Assembly: GCA_017397695.1 (NCBI GenBank)
Contig: JAFQIF010000059.1
Coordinates: forward strand, 1 to 44,676
Direction of reading: 5' to 3'
Length of the DNA: 44,676 bases
From: Clostridia bacterium
GTDB lineage: Bacteria > Bacillota_A > Clostridia > Christensenellales > Aristaeellaceae
Positions 25,132 to 32,866 of this stretch are shown here, piece after piece. Made by a program: the position numbers and the translations under genes. The notes under the pieces were generated by a model. It saw only the letters and a program-made list of their open reading frames with translations, had not been told where the DNA came from and searched no databases. The first letter of the stretch is position 1. Each line of letters opens with the position of its first letter.

Positions 25132-25974
25132 ATGCATGAAATTATGTACAGGCAGCGCGATGCTGCCAAGCCCATGACGGGCAAGACCTTTGTGCTGAGC
25201 ATCGCCGGCATCATCGTGCGCCTGGCGATTGTTCAGCTGGTCGTCAATCTGCTCATCACGCTCACCGGCATGGGGCTGCTTAATGTGGCGTTTTATCTGT
25301 TTGCCGTTTGGCTGCTGATCGTGTTTATGCGTTCCACGGTCGCGGGTTATGTGTATACGCTCAAGGAAGATATGCTCGTTCTGGAGCGCAAGCTCGGCGA
25401 CAGCACGATCACCGTGGTGGAAATTCCGCTTGAAAGCGTGGTCAGCCTGCGCGAGATGCGTATGGCCGAAAATCTGAACATCAGCTATCGCGACGTGATG
25501 CATATCGATCCCAAGTCCCGACCGGCCCTGCGTGTGCGTGCAGCATTTATGGTCAGTCTGTTTTCCAGCCGTCTGGCGAGGCTGCTGGCAGGCAAGCGCA
25601 CACAGGATGTCATCGGCTATGTGATCGTGTACGATGCGGGCAGCCTGCGCTGTGCGCGCACGTTCTGTCCGGATGAGAACCTGCTGGGGAAGCTGAAGGA
25701 TATACTCGGCGAGCGCTTCGGCTTTGATGAGCGGATGACGCGCGCCAGGGCGAATACGCTCTACAGCCGAGCGCTGGAGCGTGCATTCCCGGCGCTGTAT
25801 CCGTATGTCGATCCGCTGGTAAAACCGGAGGATGTGCTGCAGGCCCGCGAAGAGATTGCACGACAGAAGGCAGAGCGGCAGGCGAGAAAGAAGCCCGAAG
25901 GCAAAGATAGCGATGCCGGAAACGAAGGCGAGCGGGCGGATGAGCCGCAGCGCCGCCGCAGAAAGCAGGGATAA
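25132..25974 (+). CDS. Membrane protein with possible PH-like domain
   Basis: A 280-residue protein with two closely spaced membrane helices (about residues 20-42 and 46-66), then a cytoplasmic domain beginning YVYTLKEDMLVLERKLGDSTITVVEIPLESVVSL. That strand pattern (YTL-x-DRLxxxR-x-G, then IPLxxI) is like bacterial PH domains, though I cannot confirm it. The C-terminus is a long charged basic tail with RKKPEGKD. ATG 25132 has only a weak GAGAG upstream. It lies between the acidic protein and the HAD-kinase fusion; all three are co-directional. Confidence 0.7.
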   Translation: MHEIMYRQRDAAKPMTGKTFVLSIAGIIVRLAIVQLVVNLLITLTGMGLLNVAFYLFAVWLLIVFMRSTVAGYVYTLKEDMLVLERKLGDSTITVVEIPLESVVSLREMRMAENLNISYRDVMHIDPKSRPALRVRAAFMVSLFSSRLARLLAGKRTQDVIGYVIVYDAGSLRCARTFCPDENLLGKLKDILGERFGFDERMTRARANTLYSRALERAFPALYPYVDPLVKPEDVLQAREEIARQKAERQARKKPEGKDSDAGNEGERADEPQRRRRKQG

Positions 25975-25977
25975 GCG

Positions 25978-27261
25978 ATGAAGTATACGACGATCCTCTT
26001 TGATCTGGACGGCACGCTCACCAAAAGCGAGAAGGGTATTACCCGTTCGGCGCTCTATGCCTGCGAGAAGATGGGCTTTACGGGCCATAACGAAGAAGAA
26101 TTCAAGGTGTTTATCGGTCCGCCGCTCTTTGAATCCTTTCAGAAGGTTTGCGGCATGACGTCTGAACAGGCACATCGGGCGATTGAGCTGTATCGCGAGC
26201 GCTTTTCTGTGCTGGGCTGGGCCGAGAACGAGGTCTATCCCGGCGTTGCGCCGCTGCTGCGCAGCCTTAAAATGAATGGCTGCCGGATTGCGATTACGAC
26301 GGCCAAGCCGCAGGCCTTTGCCGAGAAGATCGCCAGAAAGTTTGGATTTGAACCGTATCTGGATGCGCTGATCGGCCCGGGCATGGACAACACACACGCC
26401 AGCAAGGCATGGATTGTGCGCAAGGCAATTGAGCAGCTGGGCGGTGTGCCGGTGATAATCGGCGACCGCTGCTACGATGTAGAGGGCGGCAGGGAAAACG
26501 GCATTGATACCATCGGCGTGTGCTATGGCTACGGTACGCGCTCAGAGCTGGAAGAGGCTGGAGCGACGCATATTGCTGAAACTGTGGAAGAACTCAGCAA
26601 TATCCTGCTGGGCGATGCACCGCGCGCACGCGGTGTGTTCATCACCATGGAGGGTATGGACGGCTGCGGCAAGACGACCCAGCGCAACGCGCTGATTGCG
26701 CATCTTGAGCAGCTGGGCTGGCAGGTACAGCTTACGCGCGAACCGGGCGGCGACGAGATTGCTGAGAAAATCCGTGATCTGGTGCTTGATCCGGTGAACA
26801 AGGCGATGTTTGACGAGACGGAGGCGTACCTCTATGCCGCTTCGCGCGCACAGAATGTACGTGCGCTGATCCGTCCGGCGCTTGATAGCGGAAAAGCCGT
26901 CGTCTGCGATCGGTTTGTGGATTCGTCCATCGCCTATCAGGGCGGCGGCAGGCGGCTGGGCAGCGATGTGATTGCGCAGCTCAACCGCATGGCCGTGGGG
27001 AACACAATGCCTGATGCGACGGTGTATCTGCGCATGCCGCCTCAGAAGGCGCTCTCGCGCAGGCTCAGCGCATCCGAGCCGGACAGGCTGGAAAGCCAGA
27101 AGGAGAGCTTCTTTGAGCGGACATATCAGGCATTTGAAGCGCTTTTTGGCGGGGAAAACATGGATCGTGTGATCAGTGTTGATGCTTCGCAGTCCATTGA
27201 GGATGTGACGCGTGATATGCTCAGCGCTGTCGATCAGAGGCTGAACAGTCTTTCTGTTTAA
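25978..27261 (+). CDS. HAD phosphatase - thymidylate kinase fusion
   Basis: A 427-residue two-domain protein. Residues 1-215 are a PGP-like HAD phosphatase (FDLDGTLTKSEKGI, TTAKPQAFAEKIARKF, GDRCYDVEGG). Residues 219-427 are a thymidylate kinase (P-loop EGMDGCGKTTQ at 225-235, TREPGGDEIAEKIRD, CDRFVDSSIAYQGGGR as DRx motif, lid SASEPDRLES). Tmk phosphorylates dTMP to dTDP. The HAD domain could dephosphorylate a nucleotide or another small molecule, so the fusion may couple two steps of nucleotide balance; this is inference. The frame is continuous, with no stop or frameshift at the junction. ATG 25978 lies 3 bp after the preceding stop, so the genes are probably coupled. Confidence 0.92.
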   Translation: MKYTTILFDLDGTLTKSEKGITRSALYACEKMGFTGHNEEEFKVFIGPPLFESFQKVCGMTSEQAHRAIELYRERFSVLGWAENEVYPGVAPLLRSLKMNGCRIAITTAKPQAFAEKIARKFGFEPYLDALIGPGMDNTHASKAWIVRKAIEQLGGVPVIIGDRCYDVEGGRENGIDTIGVCYGYGTRSELEEAGATHIAETVEELSNILLGDAPRARGVFITMEGMDGCGKTTQRNALIAHLEQLGWQVQLTREPGGDEIAEKIRDLVLDPVNKAMFDETEAYLYAASRAQNVRALIRPALDSGKAVVCDRFVDSSIAYQGGGRRLGSDVIAQLNRMAVGNTMPDATVYLRMPPQKALSRRLSASEPDRLESQKESFFERTYQAFEALFGGENMDRVISVDASQSIEDVTRDMLSAVDQRLNSLSV

Positions 27262-27283
27262 ACATATTGAAGCATTGACGGTA

Positions 27284-27335
27284 TGTCCCGGGGTGATCGG
27301 AAAACCCCTGGACCGGGTATGGGGCAGCGCCCCAT
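27284..27335. repeat. Intergenic palindromic repeat, copy 3
   Basis: Palindrome ATGGGGC-AGC-GCCCCAT (27319-27335) matches the second unit of copy 2 almost exactly, including the preceding GGGT. A further CGGGG...CCCC unit precedes it. No anchor module is obvious. It lies just before the mnmA ribosome site. Confidence 0.7.
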
Positions 27336-27346
27336 CGGAGGAAATC

Positions 27347-28450
27347 ATGGCAAGAATCGTAGTCGGCATGTCCGGCGGCGTGGATTCGTCGGTGGCGGCG
27401 CTGCTGCTCAAGCGGCAGGGGCATGAGGTCATCGGTGTATTCATGAAAAACTGGGAGGAAAAGGACGACAACGGCGTATGCACCAGCGAGACAGACTGGG
27501 CAGATGTGCGCGAGGTGTGCGAGAAGATCGATATTCCGTACTACTCGGTCAACTTTGTAAAGGAATACTATGACCGCGTGTTTTCCTATTTCCTGGATGA
27601 GTATCGCCGCGGGCGCACGCCCAATCCCGATGTGCTGTGCAACAGGGAGATCAAGTTCAAGGCGTTCCTCGATTTTGCGATGGATCTGGGTGCAGACCAC
27701 CTGGCGACCGGCCACTTCTGCAACCTGGGTGCGGCGCAGGATGGAAGCAGGCAGCTGCTTCGTGGACTGGATGGCAACAAGGATCAGAGCTATTTTCTGT
27801 ACATGCTCGGCCAGAAAGCGCTGGAAAAGGCGATGTTCCCTGTCGGTGGGCTGACCAAGGCGCAGGTGCGCGAGATTGCCAAAGAAGCCGGTCTGGTCAA
27901 TTCCCTCAAAAAGGATTCCACTGGCGTGTGCTTTATCGGCGAGCGGCAGTTCAAGCCCTTCCTCAAGCAGTTCCTGCCGGCGCAGCCGGGTGATATGGTA
28001 ACGCTGGAGGGGCGCGTGGTCGGCAGGCACGACGGCCTGATGTACTACACGCTTGGCCAGCGCAGAGGCCTTGGCATCGGCGGCGTGGACGGCGTAAAGG
28101 ACGGCGGGCGCTGGTTTGTGCTCGCCAAGGACATGGAGAAAAACCAGCTGATCGTCACCTGCGGCGCGGATCATCCGCTGCTTTACAGCAAAAATGCCAT
28201 CGGCGAGGGCGCAACCTGGATTGCAGGCGAGCCGCCCGCCAGAGAGTTTGACTGTACGTGTAAGTACCGCTACCGCCAGCCGGATCAGGCTGTGCACGTG
28301 CAGGTGCTTGAAAACGGAAAACTGCATGTGACGGCGAAGGAGAAACAGCGCGCGGTTACGCCGGGACAGAGCATGGTGCTTTATCAGGGCGATGTGTGTC
28401 TGGGCGGCGCGGTGTGTGAGCAGGTGCTCGACGTTGGGCAGGTGGGCTGA
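27347..28450 (+). CDS. mnmA: tRNA 2-thiouridylase MnmA
   Basis: A 367-residue enzyme that makes 2-thiouridine at U34 of tRNAs for Lys, Glu and Gln. The PP-loop GMSGGVDSSVAALLL (near residues 7-21), the N-terminal catalytic Cys in PDVLCNREIKF (near 98), the C-terminal Cys in STGVCFIGER (near 195) and the YYTLGQRRGLGIGG region are all present. ATG 27347 has GGAGG 6 nt upstream. It is followed by a DUF5662-type gene at 1 bp spacing, and preceded by a palindromic repeat. Confidence 0.97.
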   Translation: MARIVVGMSGGVDSSVAALLLKRQGHEVIGVFMKNWEEKDDNGVCTSETDWADVREVCEKIDIPYYSVNFVKEYYDRVFSYFLDEYRRGRTPNPDVLCNREIKFKAFLDFAMDLGADHLATGHFCNLGAAQDGSRQLLRGLDGNKDQSYFLYMLGQKALEKAMFPVGGLTKAQVREIAKEAGLVNSLKKDSTGVCFIGERQFKPFLKQFLPAQPGDMVTLEGRVVGRHDGLMYYTLGQRRGLGIGGVDGVKDGGRWFVLAKDMEKNQLIVTCGADHPLLYSKNAIGEGATWIAGEPPAREFDCTCKYRYRQPDQAVHVQVLENGKLHVTAKEKQRAVTPGQSMVLYQGDVCLGGAVCEQVLDVGQVG

Positions 28451-28451
28451 G

Positions 28452-28988
28452 ATGAACGGTTTTCAGAGATTTTTCGGCCATCTGCGCACGGTGCTGCGCC
28501 ACAGGCATAAGGTGATTGCCCACTGCGCCAAGGCGGGTATTCTTGGGCAGGGCTTGATGCATGATCTGTCCAAGTTCAGTCCCACGGAATTTGTTCCTGG
28601 CGTGCGATTTTTCGACGGTACGCATTCGCCCACGGAGGATGAGCGCAGAAAATATGGCTGTTCGCAGGCATGGATGCATCACAAGGGCAGGAACCGCCAT
28701 CACTGGGAGTATTGGACGGATTACAGCGTCGCACAGGGGCATTATGTCGCTATGCCGATGCCCAGGCGCTATCTGGCGGAGATGCTTTGCGACCGCGTTG
28801 CGGCCAGCAAGATATACAAGGGCGATGCGTATGATAACGGCGCACCGCTGGATTATCTGATGAACGGCAGGATGCGCGACAGCATGCATCCGGATACGCT
28901 GTGCGCGCTGATCCACTTTCTAACGCAGCTGCGTGACGAGGGCGAGGATGCAATGTTTGCATCTATCCGGAGTTGGCTCAAGGAATAA
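28452..28988 (+). CDS. DUF5662-type protein, histidine-rich
   Basis: A 178-residue protein with a metal-site-like layout: KVIAHCAKAGILGQGLMHDLSKFSPTEF and WMHHKGRNRHHWEYWTDY, which is typical of the DUF5662 family, whose function is unknown. The His-Asp pairs suggest an HD-like metal-binding helical bundle, but this is inference. ATG 28452 is 1 bp after the mnmA stop, so it is likely co-translated. Confidence 0.8.
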   Translation: MNGFQRFFGHLRTVLRHRHKVIAHCAKAGILGQGLMHDLSKFSPTEFVPGVRFFDGTHSPTEDERRKYGCSQAWMHHKGRNRHHWEYWTDYSVAQGHYVAMPMPRRYLAEMLCDRVAASKIYKGDAYDNGAPLDYLMNGRMRDSMHPDTLCALIHFLTQLRDEGEDAMFASIRSWLKE

Positions 28989-28999
28989 GCGAGATACAG

Positions 29000-29031
29000 A
29001 AACCGGGACTGTGAGGACAGTCCCGGTTTTT
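29000..29031 (+). terminator. Terminator after the mnmA operon
   Basis: AAACCGGGACTGT (29000-29012) and ACAGTCCCGGTTT surround GAGG, followed by TT and GC. A strong intrinsic terminator. On the minus strand the AAACC side gives little T, so it mainly acts rightward. Confidence 0.9.
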
Positions 29032-29083
29032 GCATAAAAGGGAATCTCTGAAGATGCCTGAAAAAGAATACCGTTCGGGGCAA

Positions 29084-29710
29084 TCAGGTTTCCAGAAGAC
29101 CTGCGGCGCGTAGATTGGCCAGCAGCAGATTGAACTGCTCGAGCACACCGGTTTCCGTGGTGGCGTCTGCTACCGGAGCAGCTGGTGTGATTACAGCGTC
29201 AGCACCGGCAGGACCTGTTGGGCCGGTTGGGCCAGCGGGACCCACAGGTCCGGTTGCACCGGTAGGGCCTACAGGTCCGGTTGCGCCAACGGCGCCGGTC
29301 GCGCCGGTTGTACCGGTAGGGCCTACAGGTCCGGTTGCGCCAACGGCGCCGGTCGCGCCGGTCGGCCCCGTTGGTCCTTGTGGTCCTTGGGGCCCCTGCG
29401 GACCAGTCGCGCCTGCAGCACCCTGCGGTCCTTGGGGCCCCTGGGGTCCCTGCGGTCCTGTCGGACCGGTTGCGCCGGTTGCACCGATTGGTCCCTGTGC
29501 ACCCTGCGGACCTACAGGGCCTTGCGGGCCGATTGGTCCCTGCTGGCAGTTGGGATTGGTTGTGCAGCCGCCACAGTTCCAATCGCTGCGGTCATTGCCG
29601 CGATTGCGTCCGTAATTGCAGTTGCCGTAATGGTCATACTGGTCGGAACAGCCGTTATCGCAGCCCCAGCGGGAATTGCGCTGTCCCTGATTAGCCGTAA
29701 AGAAAGGCAA
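29084..29710 (-). CDS. Collagen-like repeat protein, probably spore or cell surface
   Basis: A 208-residue protein. After a short hydrophobic start ([10 protein letters not shown]) and a Cys/Asn/Gly-rich region (residues 14-56, with [21 protein letters not shown] and CGGC), 38 consecutive G-X-Y triplets, mostly GPQ, GPT, GAT and GPV, form a collagen-like stalk. A C-terminal helical block ([19 protein letters not shown]) could trimerise it. In spore-formers such proteins (BclA type) form filaments on the exosporium; no export signal is obvious, so the location is inference. TTG 29710 was preferred over GTG 29719 because GAGGTG is 6 nt before it. It has no obvious partner gene. Confidence 0.85.
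   Translation of the reverse strand: MPFFTANQGQRNSRWGCDNGCSDQYDHYGNCNYGRNRGNDRSDWNCGGCTTNPNCQQGPIGPQGPVGPQGAQGPIGATGATGPTGPQGPQGPQGPQGAAGATGPQGPQGPQGPTGPTGATGAVGATGPVGPTGTTGATGAVGATGPVGPTGATGPVGPAGPTGPTGPAGADAVITPAAPVADATTETGVLEQFNLLLANLRAAGLLET
29258..29362. repeat. 54-bp tandem repeat in the collagen-like gene
   Basis: A 54-bp unit starting ACCGGTAGGGCC repeats almost exactly twice (29258 and 29312), encoding six G-X-Y triplets per unit. The bases are identical including third codon positions, so the duplication is recent. Such repeats expand and contract by slippage. Confidence 0.85.
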
Positions 29711-29839
29711 AAGCGACACCTCTTTCCTGAAATCGTGAGGATGAAAAAATCGGGGAACTTGTTTTCAGCCTCCAGGCATACTCTATGCGTGAAGCAGGAA
29801 GTATGTGAGACGAATTGCGGAAAGAGGGATGCGGAAAAG

Positions 29840-30949
29840 ATGGAGCTGTCGCTGTGCATGATCGTACGCAATGAGGAGGAACGGCTGTCAGCATGCCTGC
29901 AAAGCGTCTGTGACGCAGTAGATGAGATCGTTATTCTGGATACGGGCTCGACGGACCGTACAAAGGAGATTGCCGCGCGATATACAGCGCAAGTGTACGA
30001 CTATACATGGCAGGAGGATTTTGCCGCGGCGCGCAATGCATCCTTTGCGCTTGCCACCCGGCCGTATATTCTGTGGCTGGATGCGGACGACGTGGTAGAT
30101 TCACAGGAACTGGAAAAATTGATCGCGCTGAAGCAGAGGTTGGATGGAAGCATCGATGCGGTGATGATGCCGTATCACTATGCGTTTTCGCAGGATGGCA
30201 CACCGTCTCTGGTGTTTGACAGGGAAAGGATCGTGCGGAGGGAGGCGGGTTTTGCCTTTGCTGGCGCTGTGCATGAGGCGATAAGCGTTTCGGGCAGCGT
30301 CATTCGGGAAAACATCGTGATCCGCCACACGGGCAAGCATGGAGCAGACAGCAATGCGCGCAATCTGCGCATCTATGCGGCACAGATGGTGCGGGGCGAG
30401 AGGCTTTCGCCCCGGGATCAGTATTATTACGCGCGCGAACTCAAAAGTGCAGGGAGGCTCGAGCAGGCAGAGCAGGCGTTTGCCGCTTTTCTTTCGGAAG
30501 TGGGATGGCAGGTGAACCGACTGGATGCGCAGATTCAGCGGGCGGAATGCCTTTTGCATATGGGCAGGCTGAAGGAGGCCAAGCAGGCATGCCTTTCGGC
30601 GCTGGAGTGCGGCGCGCCGCATGCGGAAGCGCTGTGCGTGCTGGGCGCGTGCTTTCTGGAGGAGGACGATCTGCAAGCGGCGGAACATTGGTATCGTGCG
30701 GCGCTGCTGTGCCGCATGCCCCAGGATAAGCGGTCGTTCGTTTCTCCGCAGGCCTATGGCTATATTCCGCTGATGCAGCTGTGCGTAATCCTGTCCCGCC
30801 TGGGCGACGATGTACAGGCGTCGCGCATGAACGAACAGGCGCTTCTGCTTCAGCCGGGCGATCCTGCGGCGCTGTACAACAGGGCATACTTCACCGAAAA
30901 GCTCAAAAAAGACAGGCAGAATCAGGAAAAGCCTGGATGGGAGGAGTAA
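29840..30949 (+). CDS. Family 2 glycosyltransferase with helical repeat tail
   Basis: A 369-residue protein. Residues 1-215 are a GT-A glycosyltransferase (LSLCMIVRNEEERL, DEIVILDTGSTDRT, WLDADDVVDS with the DxD-like metal site), and residues 215-369 carry tetratricopeptide-like pairs (RDQYYYARELKSAGRLEQAEQAF, RAECLLHMGRLKEAKQACLSALECG, LGACFLEEDDLQAAEHWYRAAL). Cytoplasmic enzymes of this build glycosylate proteins or wall polymers. ATG 29840 was chosen because earlier in-frame ATGs lack homologous sequence; the ribosome site is poor (GGAAAAG). Its TAA is followed directly by the GTG of dacF-like gene. Confidence 0.85.
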   Translation: MELSLCMIVRNEEERLSACLQSVCDAVDEIVILDTGSTDRTKEIAARYTAQVYDYTWQEDFAAARNASFALATRPYILWLDADDVVDSQELEKLIALKQRLDGSIDAVMMPYHYAFSQDGTPSLVFDRERIVRREAGFAFAGAVHEAISVSGSVIRENIVIRHTGKHGADSNARNLRIYAAQMVRGERLSPRDQYYYARELKSAGRLEQAEQAFAAFLSEVGWQVNRLDAQIQRAECLLHMGRLKEAKQACLSALECGAPHAEALCVLGACFLEEDDLQAAEHWYRAALLCRMPQDKRSFVSPQAYGYIPLMQLCVILSRLGDDVQASRMNEQALLLQPGDPAALYNRAYFTEKLKKDRQNQEKPGWEE

Positions 30950-32062
30950 GTGGCGAAAAGATGGGCGGCAGGGCTTTTCATGGCTCTCGTTTTTATGTAT
31001 AATCATATTGGAGGCTTGGCGCAGGGCGAAACCAGCGCCAGAGCCGCTTGTATTCTGGATATGCAGACGGGACGCGTGCTCTTTGAAAGCAACATGCATG
31101 AGCGGCTGCCTATGGCGTCTACCACCAAGGTGATGACGGCTCTGCTGGCGATTGAACGCGGCAGCCTTGACGATACGGTCGTCTGCTCGGAGAATGCGTT
31201 TGGCGTATCCGGTACGTCTGCATACCTGCAAAAGGGAGAAACGCTTACCCTGGAGCAGATGCTTCTGGGGCTGATGCTCGTGAGCGGAAACGACGCGGCG
31301 GTTGCCATTGCCGAGCATATCGGCGGTACAGTCGATTCGTTTGTATCCATGATGAACGCGCGCGCACGGGAGATTGGCGCGATGAATACGCGCTTTGCCA
31401 ATCCGCATGGTTTGCCAGACGAGGAGCACTATACCACGGCATATGATCTGGCGCGCATTGCGCGCGAAGCCATGCAAAACGATACGTTCCGAAGGATCGT
31501 ATCCACAAAAAAAGCGAGTATCCCCTGGACAGGACGATCGTATAACCGCCAGCTGACCAACAAAAACCGCCTGCTCTCCGATTATCCGGGGGCAACGGGC
31601 GTGAAGACAGGCTACACCAGCAAGGCTGGGCGCTGTCTGGTTTTTGGTGCACAGCGGGACGGTCTGGAGCTCATTGGCGTAGTGCTGGGCTGCGGAAACT
31701 GGTTTGACGAGGCGCAGCGGCTGATGGACGGATGCTACGAGACATACAGCATGACGCGCGTGCTCGGCCCGACGATTTCTGCCGGGCAGATTGCCGTGGA
31801 AAACGGCGAGCAGGAAAGCTGCGGCATGTGCGTGATGGAGGCGCTGGATGTGCCGCTGGCTGTCGGAGAGGCGGCGCAGGTGGTACTTGATGTGCCCAAG
31901 CAAATCGGTGCGCCAGTGTATCCGGGCATGCATCTGGGTACGGCCAGCGTGGTTGTAAATGGTACAGTCTACGCGTCCGGCGAGGTGGTTGCCAGCGAAT
32001 ATGTGGACGAGGACGGAATACGCTTGGATGTGCGCAGGGTGATTGCGCACTGGATCTTATAA
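30950..32062 (+). CDS. D-alanyl-D-alanine carboxypeptidase (DacF type)
   Basis: A 370-residue secreted penicillin-binding protein that trims the terminal D-Ala from peptidoglycan stems. The signal peptide covers about residues 1-25 (RWAAGLFMALVFMYNHIGGLAQG). Active-site motifs are SxxK at STTK (Ser57, Lys60), SGN at 112-114 and KTG at 219-221. A strand-rich domain follows, as in PBP5 relatives. GTG 30950 has GGAGG 5 nt upstream and begins right after the preceding stop; the next ATG is inside the signal peptide. The C-terminal amphipathic anchor expected of PBP5 is not clear. Confidence 0.95.
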   Translation: MAKRWAAGLFMALVFMYNHIGGLAQGETSARAACILDMQTGRVLFESNMHERLPMASTTKVMTALLAIERGSLDDTVVCSENAFGVSGTSAYLQKGETLTLEQMLLGLMLVSGNDAAVAIAEHIGGTVDSFVSMMNARAREIGAMNTRFANPHGLPDEEHYTTAYDLARIAREAMQNDTFRRIVSTKKASIPWTGRSYNRQLTNKNRLLSDYPGATGVKTGYTSKAGRCLVFGAQRDGLELIGVVLGCGNWFDEAQRLMDGCYETYSMTRVLGPTISAGQIAVENGEQESCGMCVMEALDVPLAVGEAAQVVLDVPKQIGAPVYPGMHLGTASVVVNGTVYASGEVVASEYVDEDGIRLDVRRVIAHWIL

Positions 32063-32085
32063 TACGAAAAAACAAGGAGAATGGC

Positions 32086-32796
32086 ATGAGACTTCAGAAA
32101 TACATGGCCATGTGCGGTGTTGCCGCCAGAAGAAAGTGCGAAGAAATCATCGCGTCCGGCCGCGTGTCGGTTAACGGACAGATTGTGACTGAAATGGGCA
32201 CACAGGTGGAGGACGGCGACGAGGTGCGCGTGGATGGCGCGCTCATCCAGCCCGAGGAGGAGAAGCGCTACGTGCTCTATCATAAGCCTGCGGGCGAGGT
32301 GACGACCGTCAGCGATGAAAAGGGACGGGAAACGGTCATGGACCGCTTCCGTGATTTTCCGGTGCGCCTGTACCCGGTAGGCCGTTTGGACTATGATAGT
32401 GAAGGCCTGCTGCTGCTCACCAACGACGGCGAGCTGGCGCAGCGGCTGACGCACCCAAGCTGTGAGGTGGATAAGGTCTATTTGGCGCGCGTGACGGGCA
32501 ACCCCAGCAACGAGGCCATCGACCGCCTGCGCCGCGGCGTATATATGGAAGGCGATCAGCGCCGTACCTATCCTGCGGATGTGCGCGTGGTGCGTGATGA
32601 GAGCCTGTTTTCCGACATTGTTGTTACGATCCACGAGGGGCGCAACCGTCAGGTGCGCCGTATGTTCGATGCGGTAGGGCATAAGGTGCTGCTGCTGCGC
32701 CGGATCCGCTTTGGCGCAGTAGAACTGGGCAGCCTGCGCCGCGGCGAGTGGCGTGAACTGACGCAGGAGGAAATTGACGCGCTGCACAGGCTGTAA
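32086..32796 (+). CDS. rluB: Pseudouridine synthase (RsuA/RluB family)
   Basis: A 236-residue enzyme that converts a uridine in ribosomal RNA to pseudouridine. An S4 RNA-binding domain (residues 1-60, MRLQKYMAMCGVAARRKCEEIIASGRVSVNG) precedes the catalytic domain with GRLDYDSEGLLLLTNDG (catalytic Asp) and EGRNRQVRRMFDAVGH. The RluB/RsuA subfamily is clear, the exact site in 23S or 16S rRNA is not. ATG 32086 has AAGGAG 6 nt upstream. It precedes the large repeat protein by 70 bp. Confidence 0.94.
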   Translation: MRLQKYMAMCGVAARRKCEEIIASGRVSVNGQIVTEMGTQVEDGDEVRVDGALIQPEEEKRYVLYHKPAGEVTTVSDEKGRETVMDRFRDFPVRLYPVGRLDYDSEGLLLLTNDGELAQRLTHPSCEVDKVYLARVTGNPSNEAIDRLRRGVYMEGDQRRTYPADVRVVRDESLFSDIVVTIHEGRNRQVRRMFDAVGHKVLLLRRIRFGAVELGSLRRGEWRELTQEEIDALHRL

Positions 32797-32866
32797 ACAG
32801 GATTCGCAGAGGGGAAACAAGGCGTCCTGTGGACGCGGCATATCGACCAGCAGAAGAGGTGACAGG

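Noticed and set aside
29115..29615. Plus-strand proline/valine-rich frame opposite the collagen-like gene
   Set aside because: It is the complement of the G-X-Y repeat; no ribosome site and the minus frame has a clear protein pattern.
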